Origin: Adiantum capillus-veneris
Taxonomy: Eukaryota > Streptophyta > Polypodiopsida > Polypodiales > Pteridaceae
Length of the DNA stretch: 64,000 bases
NCBI GenBank assembly: GCA_014529385.2
Contig: CM043970.1
Location: 63,718,996 to 63,782,995 of the forward strand
Direction of reading: 5' to 3'
Part shown: positions 31,588-42,559 of the stretch, piece by piece
Layout of the letters: each line of letters opens with the position of its first letter
Position numbering within the stretch: position 1 is the first letter of the stretch
The notes under the pieces: generated by a model
The model's database searches: none
Told to the model about the DNA's origin: nothing
The model's input: the letters and a program-made list of their open reading frames with translations, nothing else
Made by a program: the position numbers and the translations under genes

Positions 31588-31720
31588 GGGTTTAGCATTT
31601 GGACAAGTGTCCTCCTTTGCCCTTTTGAGAGAAAGATCTTTATTACTTAATTGTAGCATTTGGACAAGTGTCCTCCTTTTTCCCTGTGAGAGAAAGATTT
31701 TAATTATTTAATTGAATCCA
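31588..31720 (+). repeat. ~70-bp tandem duplication
   Basis: AGCATTTGGACAAGTGTCCT plus CCTTT and GAGAGAAAGAT repeat at 31590 and 31655; a partial third copy (CATTTGGACAAGTTTCCTCC) is at ~31859. Confidence 0.75.
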
Positions 31721-31950
31721 AATTCTCATTGGATCTCTCGATAGGTCATCCAATAGGATTCATGCACATTATAAGGGCAATATTGCTAGGGGCTGACATG
31801 TGTCCTTTATGTACCTTGTGGCTTGGGTGTCTCTTGGTGAGTGATTGTGGGATGTACCATTTGGACAAGTTTCCTCCGTTATGGGAAACATGTTGACTTA
31901 AGCTCCTCAAGCTCCTTAGTCAATAAGCACCTCAAGCACCTTACTCAATA

Positions 31951-32109
31951 TGTCATGCCAAGGGTAGGACCGGGCAAGGCCAGGACAGACATGCACTCAA
32001 GGGGGTCTCTATGTTTAGCAGGCCAAGGGCCTATATAAAGCATGGTTGGGTGGAGATTAGCATGTTTTAGTCCCCTCTACCTTTCACTGGTATCAGAGCT
32101 TAGGGAAGG
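31951..32109 (+). repeat. Very short LTR (146 bp) plus PBS, family E
   Basis: TGTCATGCCAAGGGTAGGAC opens a 146-bp LTR ending CTACCTTTCA at 32096. A perfect PBS TGGTATCAGAGC follows at 32098-32109. A TATA-like TATATAAAG lies at ~32032. It is clearly related to the LTRs at 57635-57809 and 62967-63143. No matching 3' LTR is found in this part of the window. Confidence 0.75.
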
Positions 32110-32117
32110 ACGATCCA

Positions 32118-32480
32118 TGGAGGAGGGGAAAGGCGTCTCTCTTTCTTTCCTCCAAGAGGCATGGCCTCTCAAGGCTTTGTCTCGCTCGTCAAGGTCCCAT
32201 GGCAGCAAGGCGTGCATGGTCATCTCAGAGGGCATCAGGGTGTGGGAGCAATGACTCTCTCACTCTCGGGTCGTGGACAAGCCGTCAAGGCAAGGAGGGG
32301 AAGGGCGTATCTCTTTCTTTCCTCCAAGAGGCATGGCCTCTCAAGGTGGTCTCTTTCTCTTTGTCTCGCTCATCGAGGTCCCATGGCTGCAAGGCGTGCA
32401 TGGCCATCTCAAAGGGCATTAGGGCGTGTAAGCAATGACTCTCTCGCTCACGGGTCGTGGACAAGCCGACAAGGCAAGGC
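32118..32480 (+). repeat. ~182-bp tandem duplication inside family E leader
   Basis: Two copies (about 32118-32300, 32301-32480) share TTTCTTTCCTCCAAGAGGCA and CGGGTCGTGGACAAGCCG. Open frames crossing it (for example 32161-32703) are probably not protein-coding. Confidence 0.8.
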
Positions 32481-32739
32481 ATGGCCTGAGGAGGACCGCT
32501 CGATAGGCGGGGAAAGACTGGCTGAGGTGGAAGTTCCGTGTGTAAGACCGCTTGCGGCGGGGAGGGAGCAAAGCTTGACCTCCACCAAATTGCTCGCAGG
32601 CGGATTCGTTGGGAGCGCAAGGAGGAGACAAAAACTCACGACACAGGGCCGCAGCTCAACGAGCAACGCATTGGGCGAGTCTTCCTCCATGAAATCTGCA
32701 TAGTTGGCCACCATCGCTCACAATAAGTTGCCATAATTT

Positions 32740-33060
32740 TTTTTTAAAGTATGAGTGCAATATATATTCAAGGGTTTTTTTTTTTTTTTTCAGGGCAGTA
32801 CTCTCTATAATCAAGAGAGTTATATTATATTAAGAAAAACCACTACAACATCGCCATGCATGGGCAAAAAAAAAAAAATCAAGGTTTCAGGGCTAATAAA
32901 GGAGCCACCCAATAAAGCAGAGATCAACCATCATCCGGAGGGCTTTTATAGGGAGCCCTTAGGTATATATTCAAGGGGTATTTTATTCTCAAGGGTTTCC
33001 TCATGCCGAGAGAGTGTCAATATTCGTGTGTGTGATCACCAAATTTTCGCATCCATGTAC

Positions 33061-33135
<75 letters not shown>

Positions 33136-34466
33136 ATGTAATAAGTAAATTTTAGAATCAAAGTAAGAGTTTCTTTTTTAAAGTTTGTCTAAAGAAGCTT
33201 GGCATTAGGGTTTTGTAGCCTATGAGGGCTACATGAGTCGAGAGGCACTCCAAGCTGCCTACGACAACGCGATGTCATTGATGCTTGAGCTGATCTGCAA
33301 AATGGATGGGGAAAAGGCCGAGTGCTTGAGGGACTAGGAAACCTTGAAGGGGAGGGCCCTACAACCACAACTAGATTTCTTTTGGATGTCTAAATCTCCC
33401 TCTTAATTTTTACATGCATGGAATAAGGTCGTCCCTCCCACCACTTCCTTACTGGACCTTCGGTGACTAGTTCTTGTGCCCTTGGGTAGGTAGGGTACAG
33501 AGCAAAGGTGGCACCTCAGCTCTTCATTGATGGCACAGGTGGCTCACAGAGGATAGGAATTGGCTCCCTTTCAATAGCCTATGTGGGGCTAGGCTCCCCT
33601 TATTAGCCTGCTCGGTTTGTTCCCAAGGTGTCCGGTGGCTTTGTTAGTTTAGTCTTCAAGGCTCTTTTTTGGGTGTGGTAATCTATGCTACGAGTTTTTT
33701 GGTATCCGATACTTTTTCTTTTGCTTCACCATTTCTACTGATGCTCTTGGGGCTTTGTGGCATCACATTGACAATGACCTCTGCATGATGACATCCCATG
33801 GTACTAATGATGATGGGGACTTTGGGCCTTGCTCCTTTCGACTTTATTGCTCTCTGTGATGACTGCCATGCTTGGGTGGGGTCCTCTCCATTGGCACGAG
33901 ATTGGGCTCTGGTGGCACCTAGTCAAGATTGTTGTGGTGATCTTCTTCCTTGCGAGGATGGATCCCTTGTTAGCCGGTGTATGCGGTGTGTTTGGTTTAT
34001 ATCCAACTGTTTGGGTTGCAATGGCTCCCGATGATGCTGAGTGTCGGTCTATGATGCCATGGCTCGTTCCGAGCATGGATTTTGATGTAATTTTTTTGGA
34101 TTTTCTAATGCAACTACTACTCACTATTGTGAGTTCTACAAAACAAAGAAGTTTTTCAAAAACCTTATGTAAAAGAGAGCATTGGGGCGTGCCCTTTTTT
34201 ATATAAGGTTTTGCAAAAACGTTACAGCTAGCTCTTACTTTGATTCTTAGTTCTCATTACACCTCACATTTCATTCTCTGAAAAATTACATATTTATAGT
34301 TCATATATGTTCATACGCACACACGTGCAGGCGCGCGCACACACACACATGCACACAATCTTCATTGCTTCTCCATGGTCTTGTGATACAAAAGACAAAT
34401 CCAAGCATCAGAAGAAAAACATGCAAGTTTTAGAGGGAGGTCGGCGCAATAGGGGCCAACTTTTTT

Positions 34467-34497
<31 letters not shown>

Positions 34498-35097
34498 GGG
34501 GGGTTGTTCCAAAGAATGATTAAGGGGTTCATGTAAAAATACAACCACAAACATAAAGATGAAACTTTTCCATCAATTTTTCATTGGCTTGCTCCATTCA
34601 TAACCTTTGTCCCCCCTTCCCCCATTTGGGACTTAAAGTGTCACGGAAGTGAAGAGGTTGACAACTCTCCATGATACATGCTACACACACGAATTGAGAA
34701 ATAAAAGGTAATATGTCATAGTTGCAAATGCCACAAGTAGATCTCTCAGCCTCCTCTCTCTCCCACTCAGCCTGCCTAACCAATTTTCCAATCAAAATTT
34801 ATTGAAAGTCGTGTATTTATAGAGGACTAAAATTCTTGCCCTCCCCCGTGCCCCGCCCCACTGCACCCCCCTTTGGGTGAGGTGATTCTATGCTCATGAC
34901 CTCTCATGGCTTGCAGATTTCTCCAACCATCGATCCCATGACTATTTGTCTCTGTTTATAGATGTGCCCCCCCCCCCGCCAAAAAAAAAAAAAAAAAAAA
35001 CCACCACCACCACACCTTCCTATTCTTCCATAACAAAAACGGGACTCAATACTTATGGCCATTGTTGCCAAACATATGCACAAGTATGTGGACATAT

Positions 35098-35173
<76 letters not shown>

Positions 35174-35454
35174 TTTCTAGGAATAGAGATCCCGTCAATA
35201 TCCTAGATCCACCAAGGTTCACTGTGAAAGTCAATTGATGAAAAAGGTTCGCTCGATGAACAATAACAGTCTTTGTAAACATGCTTTGAGTTACCCATTT
35301 CCCAATCTAAATAGACAAAGCATAAAATCCTATTAAAGCTATGGCAAGCTCTACTATTGAGACACACACACACACACACACACACACACCCCGAGCTCCT
35401 CCACTCCCCTAATATGGACGTGTGCATTGCATGGGAGTTTTCTCCCCCTTTTTT
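32740..35454. other. Unassigned intergenic DNA with microsatellites
   Basis: No recognisable gene. It holds GT/GA tracts (33067-33131), a T16-G27 homopolymer junction (34464-34503), a C/A homopolymer junction (34967-35000), CT/CA (35102-35170) and CA (35359-35389). A short frame near 33233-33320 (SREALQAAYDNAMSLMLELI) is charged but too short to assign. Confidence 0.5.
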
Positions 35455-35640
35455 CATTTGGTAGCCAAGTATTATATCCCCTTATTTCAATCTTTAAGGG
35501 TTAGCTCCCCTTATGTGTGTGGCGGTAATGCCCATAACTAGCTAAAGGATGTATCACATTCCTCCCCCTTAAGAAGAATTTTCGTCCTCCAAAATTTCAT
35601 GTGGAAATTGATGTGGTCCAAACACTTTCGATAAATGGTA
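35455..35640 (-). repeat. Inverted 3' end of a Gypsy element (pol end, PPT, LTR start)
   Basis: On the minus strand it reads GGAGGACGAAAATTCTTCTT, then AAGGGGGAGGA, then TGTGATACATCC. This matches, in opposite orientation, the end of the plus-strand Gypsy at 39130-39180. A second copy of the same 3' end therefore lies head-on upstream of the pol region. Confidence 0.65.
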
Positions 35641-35741
35641 ATGAAAGGTATAAATTCGTAGAAGTGTTGCATGAGAACAAAGAGCATCACTGTTGTTTGT
35701 CAACTAGCATGTGAAAATCGAGCTCTAGTCTGCATGAACTA

Positions 35742-36020
35742 GTGAAAATGGATGAGTTTGTAAATGGGAAAAGGGTTCGAGTCATGATAGATGACTCTGG
35801 CATAGATAACTTTGTGAACGATGCTCTTGTCAAGAAATTAAAACTTTTTCAACAACAAACTGCTCACCAATATGTCATCTCCATGATGCATGGTGAAGAC
35901 AGGGAGACATGGGATACATTGGTATCCAATTTGGAAGTTGAGATAAAAGGGTATAAAGAAATTCTTGACTTCCAAATTATGAATATGGATCGTGCGGATT
36001 TGGTTTTTGGAAGGGAATGA
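35742..36020 (+). pseudogene. Element F protease remnant
   Basis: VNGKRVRVMIDDSGIDNFVN resembles the retropepsin active site (Asp-Ser-Gly preserved), and RADLVFGRE at the end resembles the ILG motif. The frame stops at 36018. Confidence 0.6.
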
Positions 36021-36204
36021 TTATGGGGACTAGGACCTTCTTTGAAACGTAGTTACCAGCAAAACTCACTAGAATTGAAAAAAGAAGGTAAAACACAATG
36101 TACAAAATAGTCCTTTGATATTTTTCTTGAGTTGCAAAAGATTGTAAATAAAACGTCTTGTGATGTATATATGCTTTGGTATCTCTCTGTTGTAAATAAG
36201 GACT

Positions 36205-37636
36205 TTGGTAGAAATGAAAGATCGGGTTTACTACTCGTCTTTGTCTTCTTATGGTGATTGTGAAAGTGATTTGAAAGTCTTCCTAGAAGAAATTAAAGAT
36301 GTTTTTTCAATTGATTTGCCAAAGGGTTTACCTCTTAAAATAGGTGAAGTAGATCATGCTATTGATTTACTTAACGATGCAAAGCTTGTCTGTAAACCAC
36401 CTTATAGATTAAGCCAAACACAACATTTAGAAGTAGAATAACAACTTCAAAACTATATAGATAAAGGTTTTATTAAACCCAACAATTCTCCATGGGCTTC
36501 ACCAATCTTATCGGTGAAGAAAAAATATGGTTATATTATACTTTGCATCAATTATAGAGCACTAAACAATCTCACAATCAAGAATAGGTTCCTTATGCTT
36601 AGAATGGAAGATCTTTTTGATCAGTTAGCGGGAGCCAAGGACTTTACTAAGATTGACTTATGATTTGGTTATCATCAACTTAGAATAACGGCTAAAGATG
36701 TTGCAAAAACAGCCTATAGGACTAGATATGGACATTATGAGTTTGTGGTAATGCCGTTTGGGATTATCATTGCACGAGCAACTTTTATGAAGCTGATGAA
36801 TAGTGTTTTATGGGCCTATCTAGCCAAGTCTTTCTTGATGATATCCTCATCTACAGGCGTACTCAAGAGGAGCATTTATAACATCTTAGAAAGTGTTCCA
36901 ATTGCTCAAAAAAAACTTTTTATACAAAGGAATCCAAATGTGAATTTTTTGCAGAAGAAGTGAAATATCAAGGTCATATCATTTCTAAAGATTGAATCAG
37001 GATGGATCCAAAAACGTTCCAAGATATTTTACAGTGGTATGAACCTAAGAACCTAGAAGAGTCGTAGATCTTCTTAGAGATGTTTGGATTTTATCGTAGA
37101 TTCATTAAAGTTATGCCAGGATAGCAGTTTCCATTACTAACCAACTCAAAGGAAAGGGAAAAACCTTTGAGTGGGAGGAAAATAAAAAGAAAAGCATGCA
37201 AAAGTTAAAGGTAGAAATAACTACATGTCCAATTTTATACATAGTGGATCCCAATAAACCTTTTTGTGGTTGAGATAGATCCTTGTAATTTTGTTGTAGG
37301 TATAGTTCTAACTCAAGAGGGTTGACCAATAGCTTTTGAAGTAAAAAAGACCATGCATAGAAAAAGTACTCAGTATATGAGAGGGATTTGTATAGTATTG
37401 TCCATGCATTGAAGAAATGGAAGCACTATTTTTATGATGTTAAAGCTATGATAGTTTCTTATCACAAAAGCATTAAGTGGTTTTCTAATCAAACCAAATT
37501 GAAAGGTTGTAAGGCCAAATGGGTTGAACACTTACAAGGGTTTGATTATAAGCTTAGGTATTGTAAAGGGAAATATAATGTAGTAGCAAATTCCCTTAGT
37601 AGGATGCTTATGCCAAATGAATTGAGCTTTACTTGA
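36205..37636 (+). pseudogene. Element F reverse transcriptase and RNase H
   Basis: RT begins LPKGLPLKIGEVDHAIDLLN, CKPPYRLSQTQHLEVE, stop (36439), [43 protein letters not shown] then stop (36661), [21 protein letters not shown]. The usual YxDD region (about 36830) is degraded. RNase H is seen at 37388-37636: HALKKWKHYFYDVKAMIVSY and YCKGKYNVVANSLSRM. At least four stops or frameshifts occur. Confidence 0.85.
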
Positions 37637-37648
37637 TTTGACAGTGAT

Positions 37649-38410
37649 TTGCTTGAATCATTAAGAGGACAATGTCATGTTGATCGTGCGTATTCAAAGA
37701 TATGGGAATCCATCCAAAAAGGGGATTCAAAAAAAGAGGTTTTTAATAAAAATGAAGCATCGATGGGTGCTTTAGAAGGATTCAAGTGCAAGAATATTTC
37801 CATAGATGATGGCTATTTACTCTACAAAGGTAGGATATTGTGTCCCAAAAGATGAAAAGATTAGACACCAGATACTCTATGAGTGTCATGATAGTCCAAG
37901 TACGGGACACCCAAGTGTAAACAAGACTTGTAGTTTTGTTAAGAGGAAATTTAATTGGTCTAGAATGTATAAGGATTCCCTAGAGTATGTGGTTAAATGT
38001 GGTAAATGCCAAAACAATAAGGCTAGAAGGCTTAATACGAGAGGATTACTCCATCCATTAGTCATTCCTAAAGGGAAATGGGAGATTATCCCCAGAACTT
38101 TTATGGTTGGTATACCTAGAACAAAGAGGGGGCATGACTCTGTCTAGGTGAAATGGATATGGTTTATTCAAACCAAATTTTATGTTAAAACTCCTGAATT
38201 GGCTAGATTATCAGTAAAAAATCTCTATTGACTATATGGTTTACCAACAAACATTGTGTCATATAGAGACACAAAGTCCGATAGCCATTTTTTGAGAGTT
38301 ATATTTAAGAGGTTGGACAATAAACTAAGAATGAGCATAGTTGAGCATCCTCAAACAATTGGTCAAATTGAAAGGGTTAATCAAATTCTAGAGGATATGC
38401 TATGAGCATA
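37649..38410 (+). pseudogene. Element F integrase
   Basis: The HHCC zinc finger is visible as HDSPSTGH (about 37886) and CGKCQNN (about 38004). The catalytic region follows in pieces: PRTKRGHDSV (38120), YGLPTNIVSYRDTKSDSHFL (about 38240) and HPQTIGQIERVNQILEDML (about 38345), the last holding the catalytic Glu context. Stops lie at about 38144, 38229 and 38402. Confidence 0.8.
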
Positions 38411-38689
38411 TGTAAGTAAAACAAACTAATTGAGAAGAGTAATTAGCTATAGTAGAGTTTGCATATAATAATGCCAAGCACTCTTCCACTAGACATAGTC
38501 AATTTATGTTTAATGTATGGGTTTTAGACTAGAGCTCTGTATGTAGTAGGATTGCAAAGGGAAAGAGTTTAAGTAGCTGAAGACTTTTTAGAAGATATGA
38601 ATGAAATGCTTAAACTTGCTAAAGACATTATTAAAAGGCTCAAACTAGAGCATGGACATATACTAATTTACATAGAAGGCCTCTTGCTT

Positions 38690-39150
38690 TTGAGGGAGGG
38701 GAGCAAGTCTATTTAAAAGTGCTTGAAAAGTCTGAAACCATGAAGATAGGACCATGTCCAAAATTATCACCAAGGTATTGTGGATCTTTCACATTACTAA
38801 AGAGAGTTGGAGATATGGATTACAAAATCCGATTACCATAGACAAGTGGCATACATCTAGTATTCCACGTTAGCAAACTAAAAAAGAAATTGAATCAATC
38901 TGATGACCTTGTTCAAGGTTATCAGATAGTGGAACTCATGGATACTCAATCTCTTCCACATGAACCAAAAAGAATACTAAACACTAGAGAAAGAAGAACT
39001 AGAAATACAATTCATAAAGAGTGTTTAGTTAAGTGGAAAGATTTTGTTAAAGAGCGTTCAACATGGGAGCGAGTAAGCACTCTTTGAAAAAGATTTCCCA
39101 ACTTTAAAATTATGCCTTCCAATGGAATTTTTGAGGACACAAATTCTTCT
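38690..39150 (+). pseudogene. Element F integrase C-terminus with chromodomain-like segment
   Basis: LKVLEKSETMKIGPCPKLSP precedes the last frame 38890-39087, with PKRILNTRERRTRNTIHKE and CLVKWKDFVKERSTWERVST. The pattern LVKWK...STWE is that of chromovirus chromodomains, which bind histone marks and steer insertion. A stop follows STL. Confidence 0.65.
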
Positions 39151-39165
39151 TAAGGGGCAAAGAAT

Positions 39166-39890
39166 GTGATATATCCTATAGCTGGGAATGGCCACACACA
39201 TAACAAGCTAAGGGGTCATGGTTGTGTGTGAACTACCCCTTAAAGATACATTTGATCGTGAAATCATGCAAATTCAAGCAATCTAGTCGATAATGATCCT
39301 CCAATGCAGATCCAGTAGAACTCATGTACTTTGAAGTGTTGTAGGAAATTTTGAGGGTGGATTACAAAGATCTCAAAGTGGAATTGTTTATTGTGCAATG
39401 GTTTCAAGGTAAACATGGAGGGTTGTGCTACTAACGTGTGTAAGGGGCAGTCGGATTTTCTTGAGGTGAACTCAACAAAAATATGGACCAATCTCCGAGC
39501 GACGTTTGTATCCCTGAGCATCATGAACAAGTAGGTCGTAGTTTTTCATAGCGTCTTGCTACATCAATTTCTCATGTAGCATGGTTCCTCTTTTTTAGGT
39601 GATTTTTCTATCCCAAGGCTTTGCAACTGAGTTAGTGGTATGTCATTGAAGGAGCCCCATGAAGTGTACGGGTCTACAAGGCTACAATCTCCTAGCAAAG
39701 AAAATTGTAGAGGAAAACGTTGATGCCATAAGTTTTTGTTTTAGTTCTAAGTTTAAAATATAGATGCAATTCAAAGTTGTATTAGGTTTTAGAGTTTCAA
39801 GTAAAATAGTTTTAGCTTTAAGTTTATATGTTTATTATGCAGGATTTGAATCATTCTTGCATTTTCTTCCTCCTTTTTGTACATTTTTCA
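39166..39890 (+). other. Start of element F 3' LTR, then unassigned DNA
   Basis: The LTR starts TGTGATATATCC at 39166. Its end cannot be fixed because no second complete copy exists. Nothing else is recognisable to 39890. Confidence 0.4.
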
Positions 39891-41260
39891 TTGTTCACAC
39901 ATGGAGGGCTATGGTCAGGGGGGACATGGAGGAGTTTTTAATATCTCTGTCACCACACAGAGCAGACGGTATGAGGACATTCACTCTACCCTACCTCATG
40001 CCATTGGCCCATCACATTTACCATTCCCAATACCATCACTGTGCTAACAATTCACACCAACCATCCCATTAACCTTACCACCGTAGTGCTAGCACTTTAC
40101 ACCAACCATCATCTTCTCACTCTACATCTTCATAGCGATCATAGTGCTCTAAGTCATCGATCTCCAACAGACACTCATGTGTGACATTGCAGGCTCGACC
40201 TTCCAGTGGGGTGGAGGAGGTGGATATTGTGGTGGTGGCACCACCAATCTTCCACACTGCCTAACAGTCATCGAGAACCTATTCCTATCCCCTCATTTGA
40301 TGCTCTTGCACCTCCTACATTGTTGCCTGATAATCAACCACTCTTGTCTTCACGCCACAAGACACCTTGCCTCACACCACCTGCCGCTCCTCACCTCACC
40401 CTATCGATACTCATGTTGAGATGTCTATTATGACCACTTGGTATCGCCAAGGTAGATGGTATACCTCCCTTAAACCATAGACCTTACCACCAGTGAGATT
40501 TGGGCAGATGAGAATGGTAGGAAGGTGACTACTACCATACACAACATCTGCTTACAGGTATTTTGTCACCACCTCATGAAGAAATGGAAAGAAATACTAT
40601 TAGAGCTCAAAGAAAAGGTAATGATCATGCTTCACAATGCTTTTTATGCAAAGAGTGTGGAGCATTATTTCACCACCAAATGGATGCACACACAGATGCG
40701 CCACTACTTGAAGCACAAGTGCTTGGAGGTATACAAAGCATGATCAAACCATCCTAGCTTGACAAGGAAGATTGAAAGTATACAAAGAAATAATTATGGG
40801 GAAATCTCAACAATTAGGAGCAACAAAAAGAGGTAGTAGAGGCGTGAGTGGAGTCAGATAATTTTCACCACTTCGGATGGGTGAGCTTCGAGGGCAATTT
40901 TGTAAATACAATTGCTTCGCATTTATGGTTAGCATTTTATCAATCTGTGATTATTTAATTTAATTTTTGTGTTGTTTTCAATGCTATTAAACAGTGGGCA
41001 ATGACGAATTGTGAGCCTATCCCATTGAGAGAAGTTATGGTGCAAGCCATGGTCTTATTGAGCTCATGGTAATTTTGAGATCTCGATGCAACGATGTAAA
41101 ACATATACACTTTGATTACTAGTTTCATTTATGTTAAACTATGTGTTTGTATATAGTTTTGTTATCTAAAAATTTTTGTCTATTTTTTTTTTGGTAGAAT
41201 TTGACTCAAACGCCCTTGCAATGTGAGGAAACCTCTTCACTTGAGTAGCCAACTCATAGG
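39890..41260 (+). pseudogene. CACTA-3 second gene (TNPA-like), heavily decayed
   Basis: Collinear with the CACTA-2 fusion gene's C-terminal half: STFQWGGGGGYCGGGTTN (about 40197), then LMKKWKEILLELKEKVMIML and KWMHTQMRHYLKHKCLEVYK (40573-40743), then FEGNF at an intron donor position (about 40900), and after an acceptor ending TTAAACAG the exon WAMTNCEPIPLREVM (40994 on). Splice positions are conserved although the frame has many stops. No TNP2 is visible upstream. Confidence 0.7.
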
Positions 41261-41639
41261 CTACCATATCTTTTAGTTTTATGTATTTATTGGGGATGAT
41301 AAAATTCTCTCATTTTGTACCCCAACATTCGACTTATTAATCATATGTCATTTCAGTTTGAGGCATTCGCCCATGTTTATAATGTAGCATTTCACACCAT
41401 ATACGAATCTTTTACATTTGTCGTTGATAATCCCTTGTATATAACACATGAACAGTAAATTCTCTTCGAATTTTGTGTCATCTCAACATTTTTAGGTTGA
41501 GTTGGTTTTATCAATTTGTTATTCTTTTTGAAAGTTGAAATCTATCTCAAATTTGTTTACAATGCTTAATTGGGTGGCAAGGCCAAGAGGTCCTGTCCCC
41601 CAAATTTCTTGGTCTTGCCAACCCAAAGTTTTTGTACTT

Positions 41640-41882
41640 GCAAGCATCAATATATGCATCGACATATATGGTAATGTAGTGTCAATATCACAGTCAATAT
41701 AGGCATCAATATTTGCATTGATATATGTACATAATGATGCACACATCAATGCTTATATCAAATCTATATCAAGGTATGTTTGCGACGTTGATATCGATGC
41801 CTATATTGACGCCCTAAAAAGAAAAAACCAAGTTCATCTACGTCGTTTCCAGCATCACAAGTGTGAAGAGCTCCTTGTAGTG
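41640..41882. repeat. CACTA-3 right subterminal repeats and terminus
   Basis: Alternating GCATCAATAT/ATTGATATA and GACGTTGATATCGATG motifs end in CTCCTTGTAGTG at 41882, the inverse of a CACTACAAG terminus. The left end was not found with confidence. Confidence 0.65.
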
Positions 41883-42559
41883 AAAGCAACGAGTATAGTC
41901 CCACTTTTATAAAAAAGAAAATGCCAAGTGAGGACAAATCAAAATCCAATAAATTGAGCCCATCTTCCCTAGAGTAGTTGAGTTCAAACAACCTTTGAGC
42001 AAAGGATAATAAGCGAAAAAGAGAGTTTATCTTGCCTCTTAAAGAAAAGCCCATGACCCAACTTGTTTTCATAGTGCTGAATCTTTTTTTTTTTTGCCAA
42101 ACTCACATTATGTGAGTGAATATATTAGAAAACAAAAAATCCTTGCAAAAACCACCATAATCATTCTCTAAACCAACTAAAGCAGCAATACATCAGCAAG
42201 GTAAGTGCTGAATCGATTTTAACTTGCCTGTTTGAAGTGTTTTTTTGTATGCAAAAAGGGTTTATTATTGTTATTCAATCAAATGGACACTTAAAACTAC
42301 ACATAAAAAGTGTGCAAAATCTAAAACTTTGGTAAATACACTCTAGACTTAGGTTTTTTTAATCAAAAGACATTGAAATCGAGATTTAGCAAGAGAAATA
42401 GCTTTAGGAGACGAAGGGCAACCAATGGAAGCTGAAAGAAGTTGAAAAGCTCAAGATTGCAAACATACAATTTTGGAAGATGAGGATTGAAACTTTTGCT
42501 TAGAGGTTACCTATTAGTAAAGCATCATTTATAGAAGCTTATAGTATTGCAATATGCAA

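Larger units (their letters stand above)
35742..39240 (+). mobile_element. Gypsy element F (pol with chromodomain-like end), decayed
   Basis: In order: protease remnant, RT, RNase H, integrase and chromodomain-like C-terminus, a PPT-like AAGGGGCAAAGAA (39153-39165) and an LTR start TGTGATATATCC (39166). The domain order RT-RNaseH-IN is that of Ty3/Gypsy. Gag and the 5' LTR are missing on the left. Frames are broken by many stops. The chromodomain places it near the chromoviruses. Confidence 0.8.

Noticed and set aside
32161-32703. 180-codon open frame
   Set aside because: It runs across a tandem duplication just after a PBS, is rich in repeated sequence and shows no domain; overlapping frames on both strands are equally open.
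32847-32860. CACTACAACATCG as a left terminus of CACTA-3
   Set aside because: It begins like a CACTA terminus but differs from the inverse of the right end (CACTACAAGGAG) and lacks subterminal repeats and a checkable target duplication.
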